Positions 26,569-35,809 of a DNA stretch of 64,000 bases are shown one piece after another (the stretch's first letter is position 1; each line of letters starts with the position of its first letter). The stretch covers positions 1 to 64,000 of the forward strand of contig CAZORA010000006.1 of NCBI GenBank assembly GCA_964582225.1, read 5' to 3'. Source of the DNA: Dokdonella_A sp964582225. GTDB lineage: Bacteria > Pseudomonadota > Gammaproteobacteria > Xanthomonadales > Rhodanobacteraceae. The position numbers and the translations under genes are program-made. The notes under the pieces are model-generated. The model made no database searches, was not told the DNA's origin, and was given only the letters and a program-made list of their open reading frames with translations.

Positions 26569-27711
26569 ATGGGCAGGGTCGGAATTCTGGGTGGCGGGCA
26601 GCTGGCGCGGATGCTCGTGCTGGCCGGCGTGCCGCTGGGGCTGCGCTTCGAGGTGGCCGATCCGGCCGCCGGAGTCTGCGCCGGTGACGTCGCGCCCTTG
26701 CTCACGGCTGGCTGGGACGACTTCGAACACATGCAGGATTTTGCGCGCGGAGTCGACGTCGTCACTTTCGATTTCGAGAACGTGCCGGCGGCGACCGCGA
26801 GCTGGTTCGCCGGGCGCACCCAGGTGCACCCGAACCCGGCTGCGCTCGCCGTATCCCAGGATCGATTGAGCGAAAAGAACCTGTTTCGAGAGGTTGGCAT
26901 CGCGACCACTGCCTACGCACCGGTCGACGATCGCGCCAGTTTCGATGCCGCATTGGAGGAGATCGGCCTGCCGGCGGTGCTGAAGACCCGTCGTTGCGGC
27001 TACGACGGCAAGGGCCAGGCGGTCATCCACAGCGCCGCGGACGTCGAGTCGGCGTGGTTGATGCTGGGTGGAAAACCGCTGATCCTGGAGGGTTTCGTGC
27101 CGTTTTCGCGCGAACTTTCAGTGATTGCCGTACGCTCGGCGAGCGGCGAGTTCCGTCATTATCCGTTGACCCAGAACTGGCACGTCGACGGCATTCTGCA
27201 GGTCAGTCTGGCGCCGGCGGCGGTGTCCGCGGCGCTGGAGTCACAGGCGGTCGTCTACGCGCGCGCGCTGGCTGAGCGGATCGACTACGTCGGCGTGGTC
27301 GCGCTCGAGCTGTTCGAGCGCGACGGACAGCTGCTCGGCAACGAGATGGCGCCGCGAGTGCACAACTCGGGGCACTGGACGATCGAGGGAGCAGTCTGCA
27401 GCCAGTTCGAGAATCACCTGCGCGGCATCCTCGATTTGCCGCTTGGCGACACTTCGGCGCGCGGCTCGAGCGCGATGCTCAACTGGATCGGCGAACTTCC
27501 CGACGCGCGAGTACTGCTCGGCGAGGCGGGCGCGCACTGGCACGACTACGGCAAAGCGGCGCGGCCTGGGCGCAAGCTCGGCCACGCGACGGTGTGCGCC
27601 ACGACGCCGATGCGGCTGCGTGAGCGCCTGCAGCGGGTTGGGGAGCTGCTTGGCCGCGCATCACAGATTGCTCCGGCGCTGGCTGAACTCGAGCGAATCG
27701 CGCGCGGCTGA
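26569..27711 (+). CDS. purK: 5-(carboxyamino)imidazole ribonucleotide synthase
   Basis: A 380-residue ATP-grasp enzyme that carboxylates AIR to N5-CAIR using ATP and bicarbonate, feeding PurE. The N-terminus VGILGGGQLARML is typical, followed by TFDFENVPA, SQDRLSEKNLFR, LKTRRCGYDGKGQ and the ATP-grasp metal block GNEMAPRVHNSGHWTIEG. The ATG at 26569 is chosen over 26527 because it matches the family N-terminus and follows GAGGGGCAG. Cotranscribed with purE; converges with sodB. Confidence 0.95.
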   Translation: MGRVGILGGGQLARMLVLAGVPLGLRFEVADPAAGVCAGDVAPLLTAGWDDFEHMQDFARGVDVVTFDFENVPAATASWFAGRTQVHPNPAALAVSQDRLSEKNLFREVGIATTAYAPVDDRASFDAALEEIGLPAVLKTRRCGYDGKGQAVIHSAADVESAWLMLGGKPLILEGFVPFSRELSVIAVRSASGEFRHYPLTQNWHVDGILQVSLAPAAVSAALESQAVVYARALAERIDYVGVVALELFERDGQLLGNEMAPRVHNSGHWTIEGAVCSQFENHLRGILDLPLGDTSARGSSAMLNWIGELPDARVLLGEAGAHWHDYGKAARPGRKLGHATVCATTPMRLRERLQRVGELLGRASQIAPALAELERIARG

Positions 27712-27713
27712 AC

Positions 27714-27742
27714 GCGAGGAGCGTCCACAAGGACGCCCTCGC
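27714..27742. terminator. Hairpin between convergent purK and sodB
   Basis: GCGAGG-A-GCGTCC, loop ACAA, GGACGC-CCTCGC: a 12-bp stem with one bulged A, placed 3 bp after the purK stop and 18 bp from the sodB stop. Position between convergent genes suggests a bidirectional terminator; neither side has a good U tract. Confidence 0.55.
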
Positions 27743-27759
27743 TCGAGCGGGTCGGTGTT

Positions 27760-28338
27760 TCAGGCCAGCTGATCGGCGGCAAAGTCCCAGTTGACCAGCT
27801 GCCAGAAGGCTTCCAAGTACTGCGGCCGCGCGTTGCGGTAGTCGATGTAGTAGGCGTGCTCCCACACGTCACAGGTCAGCAGCGGGCGGTCACTGCCGGT
27901 GATCGGTGTGCCCGCGTTCGAGGTGCTGAGGAGCGCGAGGCCGCCGTCGGGGCGCTGCACCAGCCAGCCCCAACCGGAGCCGAAAGTGCCGACGCAAGTT
28001 TTGGTGTACTCCTCCTTGAACTGCGCGAAGCTGCCGAAGGCCTGCTGGATCGCGTCGGCCAACTTGCCGGAGGGTTCGCCACCGCCGCCGGGCTTCAGGC
28101 AGTTCCAGTAGAAACCGTGGTTCCAGGTCTGGGCGGCGTTGTTGAACATGCCGCCGGAGGCCTTGCGTACGATTTGCTTGAGATCGAGGCTTTCGAACTC
28201 GGTTCCGGCAATCTGTTTGTTCAGGTTGTTGACGTAGCCTTGATGGTGCTTGCCGTAGTGGTAGTCGATGGTCTCGGCCGAGACGTGCGGGGCCAGTGCG
28301 TCGCGTGCCCAGGGCAGGGCAGGAAGCTCGATTGCCAT
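27760..28338 (-). CDS. sodB: Iron superoxide dismutase
   Basis: A 192-residue cytoplasmic enzyme disproportionating superoxide. The metal ligands can be placed: His in YHYGKHHQGYVNNL, His in AQTWNHGFYW, and Asp and His in DVWEHAYYIDYRN. The Gln just before WNH, and GGGGEPSGKLADAI, fit the iron rather than the manganese subtype. Start ATG at 28338 has CGGAGA about 7 bases upstream. It is divergent from grxD. No signal peptide. Confidence 0.95.
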   Translation of the reverse strand: MAIELPALPWARDALAPHVSAETIDYHYGKHHQGYVNNLNKQIAGTEFESLDLKQIVRKASGGMFNNAAQTWNHGFYWNCLKPGGGGEPSGKLADAIQQAFGSFAQFKEEYTKTCVGTFGSGWGWLVQRPDGGLALLSTSNAGTPITGSDRPLLTCDVWEHAYYIDYRNARPQYLEAFWQLVNWDFAADQLA

Positions 28339-28524
28339 CGGAAATCTCCGGTTGGAAGGGGCCTGCGAGTCTAGCAGTCGACTTGCCTGATGAGGCTCGC
28401 GAGCGCGGTTTGTTCACGATCCGCGTGCCTGCTCGCAGTCGGGCTGCAAGGCCGCGCGGGAGGTCTAGCTGCTACCATTGCCGCGCTGCGAGGCAGCTCC
28501 GTTTTCCTCTCGGTATCCGCATCC

Positions 28525-28842
28525 ATGGACGTCATCGAGCGCATCAAGTCCCTCGTCGAGAGTCACCCGATCGTGCTGTTCATGAAGGGGACTCCACAGT
28601 TTCCGATGTGCGGTTTTTCCAGCCGCATCGTGGAGGCGCTGCAGGCGGCTGCCGCCGACTATTTCGCGGTCAACGTGCTGGAGGATCCGGAAATCCGCGC
28701 CAACCTGCCGCGCTACTCCGATTGGCCGACCTTTCCCCAGCTGTTCATTCGCGGCGAGCTGATTGGAGGTTGCGACATCGCCCTGGAGCTTTTGGAGTCG
28801 GGCGAGCTGGTGCGCCTGGCGCAGGACGCAGGAAAGGCCTGA
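28525..28842 (+). CDS. grxD: Monothiol glutaredoxin Grx4
   Basis: A 105-residue monothiol glutaredoxin with the CGFS active site (Cys29) in FMKGTPQFPMCGFS and the GSH-binding WPTFPQLFI and GGCDIALEL segments. Members carry [2Fe-2S] clusters as glutathione-ligated dimers and take part in iron-sulfur trafficking with BolA. The start at 28525 fits the family; the open frame upstream is not used. The downstream SDR gene begins 4 bp after the stop, so they are probably one operon. Confidence 0.95.
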   Translation: MDVIERIKSLVESHPIVLFMKGTPQFPMCGFSSRIVEALQAAAADYFAVNVLEDPEIRANLPRYSDWPTFPQLFIRGELIGGCDIALELLESGELVRLAQDAGKA

Positions 28843-28846
28843 GCGC

Positions 28847-29617
28847 ATGTTGCCGAGCATGCCCGCGCCGGCGAGCCTCGCCTTGGCGCCAAGCGAGGGT
28901 TCGCTGCGTGAGCGCGTCGTGCTGGTTTGCGGTGCGACCGGCGGGCTCGGCCGCGAAAGCGCGCTGGCTGCAGCCAGAGCCGGTGCCAGCGTCGTTCTCC
29001 TCGGCCGCAAGCTGCGGGCGCTCGAAGCGCTCTACGACGAGATCGAAGCCGGCGGCGGGCCGCGGCCGGCGCTGTATCCGATGGATCTGGCCGGCGCCTC
29101 GGCGCGCGATTACCAGGAGCTGGCCGATGCCCTCGACCGCGAGTTCGGTCGCCTCGACGGCGTCGTTCACGCGGCGGCCCACTTCGATACCCTGCAGCCG
29201 CTCGAGCAGCAAACGCCGGAAGAGTGGTATCGCGCGCAGCAGATCAACCTGAGCGCGCCGTTTCTGATGACCGGCGCCTGCCTGCCGCTGCTGCGGCGCA
29301 GCGCCGACGCCGCGCTGGTTTTCGTGTTCGACGATCTGGCGCGGGTCGGCAACGCCTTCTGGGGCTCCTACGGCGTGGCCAAGCATGGACTGCAGGGTCT
29401 GGCCTCGATCGTGCACGAAGAAACCGAATCGAGCAGCGTGCGCACCCATGCGCTCCTGCCCTCGCCGATGCGCACGACACTGCGGCGAGCCGCCTACTAC
29501 GGCGAGGACACCCTGCGCCACCCGGATCCGACGCTGGCCGCCACGGCGGTCGTCTGGCTGCTCGGCAGCGGTGCGGCGGAAGCCCGCGGCAAGGTGCTCG
29601 ACCTGCGTGGACGCTGA
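28847..29617 (+). CDS. Short-chain dehydrogenase/reductase (YciK-like)
   Basis: A 256-residue SDR. The cofactor loop is CGATGGLGRESALAAARAGA, with LLGRKLRALEALYDEI suggesting NADP preference, then HAAAHFDTLQPL in place of NNAG, and the catalytic pair in WGSYGVAKHGL (YxxxK). The ordering QQINLSAPFLMTGACLPLL resembles E. coli YciK. Substrate unknown. It starts 4 bp after grxD; ATG 28859 is an alternative start. It is followed by the MarC-family gene 74 bp downstream. Confidence 0.85.
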   Translation: MLPSMPAPASLALAPSEGSLRERVVLVCGATGGLGRESALAAARAGASVVLLGRKLRALEALYDEIEAGGGPRPALYPMDLAGASARDYQELADALDREFGRLDGVVHAAAHFDTLQPLEQQTPEEWYRAQQINLSAPFLMTGACLPLLRRSADAALVFVFDDLARVGNAFWGSYGVAKHGLQGLASIVHEETESSSVRTHALLPSPMRTTLRRAAYYGEDTLRHPDPTLAATAVVWLLGSGAAEARGKVLDLRGR

Positions 29618-29691
29618 TCGCGGCGGGCGCCGCGGCCGGCTATCGTTTCCGCTTCGCCCGCACGAGGAATCGCCGCACCGTGGAATCCGAG

Positions 29692-30291
29692 ATGAGCACC
29701 CTGTCGGCCGGGATCCTGCTGTTTCTCATCATGGACCCGCTGGGCAACATTCCCCTGTTTCTGAGTCTGCTCGGCAACGTGCGGGCCGAGCGTCGGCTGT
29801 GGGTGCTGACGCGCGAGCTGCTGATCGCGCTGGTGGTCCTGTTCGGTTTCTTGTTCGGCGGCGAATACCTTTTGCGCCTGCTGCAGCTCAAGCAGGAGTC
29901 AGTGAGCATTGCCGGCGGCATCGTGCTGTTCATCATCGGCGTGCGGATGATCTTTCCGCCGGGTCGCGGCATCTTCGGTGACCTCCCGGGCGGTGAGCCG
30001 TTCATCGTACCGCTAGCGATCCCGGCGGTGGCCGGGCCCTCGACCATGGCGGCGGTGATGCTGCTCGCCAACAGCCATCCGGGGCGCACGGTCGCCTGGA
30101 GCCTGGCGCTGTTCGTTGCCTGGCTGGCGACCGCGGTGATCCTGCTATCGTCGACTTTCTTGTTCCGCTTCCTCGGCCACAGCGTGCTCTCGGCAATCGA
30201 ACGGCTGATGGGCATGTTGCTGGTGGCGCTGTCGGTGCAGATGTTTCTGGACGGAGTGGTCGCCTACATTCGACCGCTCACCGCGCCGTGA
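29692..30291 (+). CDS. MarC/YhgN-family integral membrane protein
   Basis: A 199-residue inner-membrane protein with six predicted helices. The N-terminal ILLFLIMDPLGNIPLFLSLL and the central EPFIVPLAIPAVAGPSTMA, plus the end LSAIERLMGMLLVALSVQMFLDG, align with E. coli YhgN more closely than with MarC itself. Family function is unresolved; the old multiple-antibiotic-resistance link is not supported. ATG 29692 gives the YhgN-like N-terminus; an in-frame GTG at 29680 has a better-spaced GAGG and remains possible. Confidence 0.88.
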   Translation: MSTLSAGILLFLIMDPLGNIPLFLSLLGNVRAERRLWVLTRELLIALVVLFGFLFGGEYLLRLLQLKQESVSIAGGIVLFIIGVRMIFPPGRGIFGDLPGGEPFIVPLAIPAVAGPSTMAAVMLLANSHPGRTVAWSLALFVAWLATAVILLSSTFLFRFLGHSVLSAIERLMGMLLVALSVQMFLDGVVAYIRPLTAP

Positions 30292-30354
30292 TTCGCGCGC
30301 CGATTTTCCTGTGGATCGCGGCGAGCTCGTGGCGCAATCGATGGAGGTGATTCG

Positions 30355-31737
30355 ATGACCTCGACTCCGCGCCGGGATACGGTGAACGCGCGCATTTCGC
30401 CGCTCGATGGGCTCGACTTGCTGTCGCGTCGGGAGGTCGCGCGTCTGCGCGACGCCAGCGAAGGCGGCCTGCACGCGGTGCTACGCCGCTGCGCGCTCGC
30501 GGTGCTCACCCAGGGCAGCCAGAGCGACAGCGCGCGGGCGCTGCACGAGCAGTATCCCGATTTCGACATCCAGATCCTGCAGCAGGATCGTGGCGTCAAG
30601 CTGGAGCTTTTGAACGCGCCGAGCCAGGCCTTCGTCGACGGATGCATGATCACCGGCGTCAACGAGCTGCTGTTCGCGGTGGTGCGCGACATCGTCTACG
30701 TCACCACCCAGATCGATCAGGGCCGCTTCGACCTGTCCGATTCCGGCGGCACCACCGACGCCGTGTTCAGCATCCTGCGCAATGCGCGCGTGCTGACTCC
30801 AAGCATCGACCCGAACCTGGTCGTGTGCTGGGGCGGGCACTCGGTTTCCCGCGACGAGTATGACTACAGCAAGCAGGTCGGCTACGAGCTTGGTCTGCGC
30901 GGTCTCGACATCTGCACTGGCTGCGGTCCGGGTGCGATGAAGGGGCCGATGAAGGGCGCCACCATTGCCCATGCCAAGCAGCGCCGCCGATGCAATCGCT
31001 ACATCGGCATCAGCGAGCCCGGCATCATCGCCGCCGAGTCGCCGAACCCGATCGTCAACCACCTGGTCATCATGCCGGACATCGAGAAGCGCCTCGAAGC
31101 CTTCGTGCGCGTGGCGCACGCGATCGTGGTGTTTCCCGGCGGCGTCGGCACAGCCGAGGAGATCCTTTATCTGCTCGGCATCCTGATGCACCCGAACAAC
31201 GACAGCCAGGCAATCCCGGTGATCTTCACCGGACCGCCGGAAGCTGCCGAATACTTTGCCCAGATCGATCGCTTCCTGCGCTTGGCCTTGGGCGAGGTGG
31301 CGGGCCGTTACTATCGGATGATCGCCAACGATCCGGCCGCGGTCGCACATGCGATCGCGCAAGGCGTCGAGCAGGTCCGCCAGCAGCGCCTCGCGAACCA
31401 CGACGCCTTCTACTTTCACTGGGCGCTGCAGATTTCGCGCGAACTGCAGCGGCCGTTTCAGCCGAGCCACGAGGCCATGGCTGCACTTGACCTCAACCGC
31501 GCGCAGCCGCCTCACGAGTTGGCTGGCAACCTGCGTCGCGCCTTCTCCGGCATCGTCGCCGGCAACGTCAAGGAAGAAGGCATGCGCGCGATCGAGCAGC
31601 AAGGACCTTTCCAGATCGACGGCGATCCCGAGATCATGCAGGCGCTCGACCAGCTGCTCGACAGCTTCGTCGCGCAGAAGCGCATGAAGCTCCCCGGCGC
31701 CGAATATGTACCCTGCTACCGCGTTCGCAGGCGTTGA
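30355..31737 (+). CDS. ppnN: Pyrimidine/purine nucleotide 5'-monophosphate nucleosidase
   Basis: A 460-residue LOG-family enzyme (YgdH/PpnN) that cleaves nucleoside monophosphates to base and ribose 5-phosphate; in E. coli it is stimulated by (p)ppGpp. The diagnostic segments are CTGCGPGAMKGPMKGA, ESPNPIVNHLVIMPDIEKR and PGGVGTAEEILYLLG (the LOG PGGxGTxxE motif). The N-terminal domain that binds alarmone in E. coli is present. An excellent SD, GGAGGTGA, precedes ATG 30355. Last gene before the ketone-carboxylase cassette. Confidence 0.95.
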   Translation: MTSTPRRDTVNARISPLDGLDLLSRREVARLRDASEGGLHAVLRRCALAVLTQGSQSDSARALHEQYPDFDIQILQQDRGVKLELLNAPSQAFVDGCMITGVNELLFAVVRDIVYVTTQIDQGRFDLSDSGGTTDAVFSILRNARVLTPSIDPNLVVCWGGHSVSRDEYDYSKQVGYELGLRGLDICTGCGPGAMKGPMKGATIAHAKQRRRCNRYIGISEPGIIAAESPNPIVNHLVIMPDIEKRLEAFVRVAHAIVVFPGGVGTAEEILYLLGILMHPNNDSQAIPVIFTGPPEAAEYFAQIDRFLRLALGEVAGRYYRMIANDPAAVAHAIAQGVEQVRQQRLANHDAFYFHWALQISRELQRPFQPSHEAMAALDLNRAQPPHELAGNLRRAFSGIVAGNVKEEGMRAIEQQGPFQIDGDPEIMQALDQLLDSFVAQKRMKLPGAEYVPCYRVRRR

Positions 31738-31949
31738 AGGTGGCGGCCCCGCCGCGGACGGCGCCGGGGTGAACACCGACGTTGCCTAGCTCCTCTGCCT
31801 CGCGCGGAACGATTTCATTCAACGCGCGGGGTGGTTTTGTTCAAGACACCCCTCTGCCGGTCCCGTAGCGTCGATACCGGTTGACGCGAGCCCGCCGCCA
31901 CTGGCGGGCCACGGGTCGGATTCGGCCGGACGAAGGGGTGGCTGTCGAC
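31738..31949 (+). promoter_or_regulatory. Intergenic leader of the accessory cluster with inverted repeat
   Basis: A 212-bp gap between ppnN and the transporter gene that must hold the cluster promoter if the cluster has its own. The clearest element is an inverted repeat GCCCGCC-GCCACT-GGCGGGC at 31890-31909 without a following U tract. It could be an attenuator-like hairpin or a ppnN terminator. I could not identify convincing -35/-10 boxes or an AraC site by eye. Confidence 0.35.
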
Positions 31950-34367
31950 GTGAGATCGCTGCGGTTCGCACTGGCGCACTGGGTCATGAGCCACCGCCTC
32001 GCGGTGGCGGTTCTCTTTGCGCTGCTGACGGCGTTCTTCCTGGTCGGCGTGGGTCGGGTCGAAATCCGCACGATCTTTTCCGACCTGCTGCCGAAAGACG
32101 ACCCGTTCGTGCAGGTCTACAAGGACCACGGGAATTTCGGCAATCCGCTCACGATCACGATTGCGGTCAAGTCGAAGCACGCCGACATCTACAACGCCGC
32201 AACCTTGCAAAAGGTCTGGGATCTGACGCGCGACATCGACCTGGCGCCGGGCGTGGATCACGATCAAATTCTGTCCATCGCGACCGAGAAGGCGCGCTAC
32301 GCGGAAGCGACGGCCGGCGGGATCGACGTGCGCCCGCTGATGGGCGATCACCCGCCGACATCGAGCGAGGAAATAGAGGAATTTCGCACGCGCGTGATGC
32401 GCTCGCCGAACGCGCGGAATTTTCTCGTCTCGCAGGATTCCACCACCACCCTGATCAACGCCACCTTCATCGAGTCGCGGCTGGACTATGGCGAAGCGTT
32501 CCGCTACGCGCAGGACCTGGTGGAACACGCGCGCGACGGTGCACACGACGTGTTCATGGCTGGCCAGCCGGCGCTGACTGGCTGGATATACCGCTACGAG
32601 CGCGAAATGGCCTACATCGCGCTATTCACCGTTGCGCTGCTGATCGTTGCGCTGGTTCTTTACATGCGCAACGTGGTCGGTGTGGTGACGCCGCTGGTGA
32701 CCAGCACGGTGGCCGCGATCTGGGGCTTCGGCTTCGTCGGCTGGCTGCGTTCTCCGATCGAACCGCTGCTGATGGTCGTCCCGCTGCTGCTGGTCGCGAG
32801 ATCATTTTCGCACTGCGTGCAGTTCACCGAGCGCTATTACGAGATCTATCCAAAGCTCGGCGATCGGGTGAAGGCCGCGGAACTCACGATGGGCGTGATG
32901 ATGGCGCCGTCCGTGCTCGGCATCTTCACCGACATGGTGGCGATCTTCCTGATCGCGGTGGCGCCGATCCCGGCGATGGAGCGTTTCGCGCTGTTTTGCG
33001 GGTTCTGGGCGCTGTGGCTGATTCCGACCGGAGTATTCCTGATTTCCCTGCTGCTGTCCTGGCTACCGCCGCCGCGCAACGCGGAGAAACTGATCGGCAA
33101 GAATGTCAGGTTGCGCGGCGTGCACGGGCTATTGCAGGGCATGCTGGAACTGGCGGCGAAGCTGTCCTGCGGGCGGGCAGCGAAATACAGCGCGCTGCTT
33201 GCGCTGGCGATGACGGTCGGCTCGATCTACCTGTTCTTGCACATGCAGATAGGAAACCCGGTCGAGGGGAGCAATCTGCTGTGGGGTGACTCGGAATACA
33301 ACCGGGCCGTCAAGGAAATCAACTCCAAGTTTCCCGGCGTGAATACGCTGGAAGTGATCTTCGAGGCAAAAGACCAGGACAGTCCGAACCGGGTCATGCA
33401 TCAAGCGGACACCGTCCTCACCATGCTGCGCCTGCAGTCGCTGATGGAGGCTGCCGAGCATCCGCCGCGGGCGACGCTGTCTTTTGGTGATTACCTGATG
33501 GAGGCGAACCGGCTGTTCTCCGGGGGCAATCCAAAGTGGCTTCCGCTGGATGCCAATGATGCCGCCACCAGCGCCGCCGCCAATGCGGTGATGGTCGGGA
33601 GCAGCCCGAAGGCATTTTCCACCGTGATCGATTTCGTACAACAGAACGGCACGGTCTCGTCCTGGTATCGGGACAACCGGCAGGAAACGGTGGATGCAGC
33701 GCTGGAAATGAGCCGGCGCGCGGTCGCGGCCGTCGGCGCGGATCATCCGAATTTTCGCATTCGTCTTGGCGCCGGCACCATCGCGTTGCAGCAGGCGATG
33801 AACAACGTCGTGGATCGCTACCACCTGATCATCCTCGGCTTGCTGAATGTGGTCGTACTGATCGGCTGCAGCTTCGCCTATCGCTCGCTGTTGGCTGCGG
33901 TGATCCTGCTGGTACCGGTGAATCTGACCAATCTCATCCTGTATGCAGGCATGCATCTCATGGGAATCGGCCTGGATATCAACGCGCTGTTGGTGGCCTG
34001 CGTAGGAGTTGGCGTGGGCATCGATTACGGGATCTATCTGATGTCGCGGCTGTGCGAAGAATATCAGGCGCACCCAGACGACTGGCCGATGATCATCCAT
34101 GCGGCAGTCACCACTACGGGAAAGGCCATCATGTTCACGGCGCTGATCATGGTGATTGGCATTCTACCCTGGTACTTCCTTTCGAGTCTCAAGTTCACGG
34201 CCGATATGGGTCTGCTGTTCGTGTGGGTGATGCTGATCAACATGGTGCTCGCGCTGATCCTGCTGCCGCTGGTGGTCTATTACCTGAAGCCCCGTTTCAT
34301 GTCGAACAAGGATCTGTTCGTGGGCGAAAATGTGGATTTGTCCACGTATCCTGAGGTTTCGGGCTGA
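31950..34367 (+). CDS. RND/MMPL-family transporter
   Basis: An 805-residue inner-membrane protein with the two-fold MMPL/RND plan: one N-terminal helix (about residues 15-35), a large periplasmic domain, a helix bundle (about 220-400, including YIALFTVALLIVALVLYM and PLLLVARSFSHCVQ), a second periplasmic domain and a second bundle (about 620-780). The SFSHCVQ and DYGIYLMSRLCEEY segments mark the predicted-exporter subgroup rather than AcrB-type multidrug pumps. The start is uncertain: GTG 31950 is favoured by GAAGGGG about 11 bases upstream; GTG 31938 is possible. First gene of the cassette; likely moves a hydrophobic substrate or lipid together with the DUF1329/DUF1302 proteins. Confidence 0.85.
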   Translation: MRSLRFALAHWVMSHRLAVAVLFALLTAFFLVGVGRVEIRTIFSDLLPKDDPFVQVYKDHGNFGNPLTITIAVKSKHADIYNAATLQKVWDLTRDIDLAPGVDHDQILSIATEKARYAEATAGGIDVRPLMGDHPPTSSEEIEEFRTRVMRSPNARNFLVSQDSTTTLINATFIESRLDYGEAFRYAQDLVEHARDGAHDVFMAGQPALTGWIYRYEREMAYIALFTVALLIVALVLYMRNVVGVVTPLVTSTVAAIWGFGFVGWLRSPIEPLLMVVPLLLVARSFSHCVQFTERYYEIYPKLGDRVKAAELTMGVMMAPSVLGIFTDMVAIFLIAVAPIPAMERFALFCGFWALWLIPTGVFLISLLLSWLPPPRNAEKLIGKNVRLRGVHGLLQGMLELAAKLSCGRAAKYSALLALAMTVGSIYLFLHMQIGNPVEGSNLLWGDSEYNRAVKEINSKFPGVNTLEVIFEAKDQDSPNRVMHQADTVLTMLRLQSLMEAAEHPPRATLSFGDYLMEANRLFSGGNPKWLPLDANDAATSAAANAVMVGSSPKAFSTVIDFVQQNGTVSSWYRDNRQETVDAALEMSRRAVAAVGADHPNFRIRLGAGTIALQQAMNNVVDRYHLIILGLLNVVVLIGCSFAYRSLLAAVILLVPVNLTNLILYAGMHLMGIGLDINALLVACVGVGVGIDYGIYLMSRLCEEYQAHPDDWPMIIHAAVTTTGKAIMFTALIMVIGILPWYFLSSLKFTADMGLLFVWVMLINMVLALILLPLVVYYLKPRFMSNKDLFVGENVDLSTYPEVSG

Positions 34368-34422
34368 GCGATGTGCAACGGGGCCGGCGCGAAACCCTGA
34401 ACCCGCGTAAGAGAGGTGCATC

Positions 34423-35808
34423 ATGCGAATTCGTAAATACGATTTTGATTATGGCCGGCGAGCGCTGTTGCAAAAGGCCGCGATTGGAGCGGCTGCTGGC
34501 GTGCTGATGCCGCTATGGAAGGCGATTGCCAACGCCGCCGACGTTGCCAAGGTCTACCCGGAAGAACTGCTGCATATCGAGGCCTACACCAAGGGCAAGA
34601 TCAAGCCGGGTGACGTCGTCACCGCGGACAACGTCGATGCGGTCAAGGATTTGCTCGACCCGGTGGCCTATCAGCAGGTCAAGACGATGGGACGGCGGAT
34701 CAATATCGTCGAATCGACGACCGATGTCACCAAGATGTTCCCGCACGACTACCTGGAAGCAACCGTGCGCAACCAGGGACGGGCGATCCTTGGGCCCGAC
34801 GGCAACGTGTGGGACAAGGCGGAAGGGCAACCGTGGATCGGCGGCAACCCGTTTCCGGACATGCAGAACGGCCTGCAGGCGACCGCGAACCTCACTCTTT
34901 CCTGGGGACGCTATGACATGTCGCGGTACGCAGTGCGCGACTGGGACGTATCACCCGGAGGCGACGTCGTCTATCAGTACGACTTCTACTGGATCGAGCT
35001 GAACACAACGGCACGAGTCGACGGCAAAGTTTGGGACGGCAAGAAAGAGCTGCTGCGCTATCAGACGGTCTTCTTCACCGCACCCGACGACACGGCTGGC
35101 ACGTCATTCCTGAACGTGTGGCCATACGATCAACGGGAATTTCCCTCGCTCAAGGGCTATCTGCCCGCGTTTAGACGCGTGCGGGATTTTCCGACCAATC
35201 AGCGCTTCGAGCTGATCGTGCCGGGGACGACCCTCTTTCTGTCCGACGTCTGGGCCGCCGGGGACCCAATGCTGACCTGGGGCAACCATCGCATCGTCGA
35301 ACGCAAGCCGATGCTCGGGGTGGTCAGTGGGCGCAACTTCTTTGGCGGCTACAACGACAACTGGGAGAAGCCGGTACACGGCGGCCCCAAGGGTCATACC
35401 TTCCTGGACACCTGGATGGAGCTGGTTCCGGAGGTGCTGGTCGTGGATTCCGAGCCGGTCGGCTATCCGCGCGCGCCGGTCAGCAAGAAACGGGTCTGGA
35501 TCGACGCCCGCAACGGGATGTACGTGGCCTACAACACCTACGATCGGCGCGGCGAGATCTGGAAGTCATTTGAGCCTCACTACGCGCAGTACTCCAACGA
35601 CAAGACGACGATCAAGGATCACAACGGTCATCCGGTGTGGTCCTGGACCTCCATCATGTCGCACGACATCCAGGCCAATCGGATGAGTCAGATTTGCCAG
35701 GTGCGCGAAGTCCGGGGCGGATACCAGAGCGCGCGCGGCGAGGGAACCACGGAGCTTTACGACAAGTTTCTCACCACGCAGGCGATTCAGCGCCTGGGCA
35801 AGGTGTGA
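34423..35808 (+). CDS. DUF1329 protein, Tat-exported (copy 1)
   Basis: A 461-residue periplasmic or outer-membrane-associated protein. The N-terminus YGRRALLQKAAIGAAAGVL is a twin-arginine-type signal ending near ANAAD. The DUF1329 body includes GNPFPDMQNGLQA, GTSFLNVWPYDQREFP, FLSDVWAAGDPMLTWGN and RVWIDARNGMYVAYNTYD. The fold is thought to be LolA/LolB-like, a lipid-carrying half barrel. A second, clearly paralogous copy sits at 38676. It begins 55 bp after the transporter (GAGAGG SD) and is followed 1 bp later by the YCF48-like gene, implying cotranscription. Confidence 0.88.
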   Translation: MRIRKYDFDYGRRALLQKAAIGAAAGVLMPLWKAIANAADVAKVYPEELLHIEAYTKGKIKPGDVVTADNVDAVKDLLDPVAYQQVKTMGRRINIVESTTDVTKMFPHDYLEATVRNQGRAILGPDGNVWDKAEGQPWIGGNPFPDMQNGLQATANLTLSWGRYDMSRYAVRDWDVSPGGDVVYQYDFYWIELNTTARVDGKVWDGKKELLRYQTVFFTAPDDTAGTSFLNVWPYDQREFPSLKGYLPAFRRVRDFPTNQRFELIVPGTTLFLSDVWAAGDPMLTWGNHRIVERKPMLGVVSGRNFFGGYNDNWEKPVHGGPKGHTFLDTWMELVPEVLVVDSEPVGYPRAPVSKKRVWIDARNGMYVAYNTYDRRGEIWKSFEPHYAQYSNDKTTIKDHNGHPVWSWTSIMSHDIQANRMSQICQVREVRGGYQSARGEGTTELYDKFLTTQAIQRLGKV

Positions 35809-35809
35809 G

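Noticed and set aside
31738..31949. att-site direct repeat matching the tRNA-Asn 3' end
   Set aside because: No copy of the T-arm/acceptor sequence could be found in this stretch by eye.
31950..34367. Multidrug efflux pump of the AcrB type
   Set aside because: Too short (about 805 residues), lacks adaptor and TolC partner genes, and shows the predicted-exporter MMPL signature.
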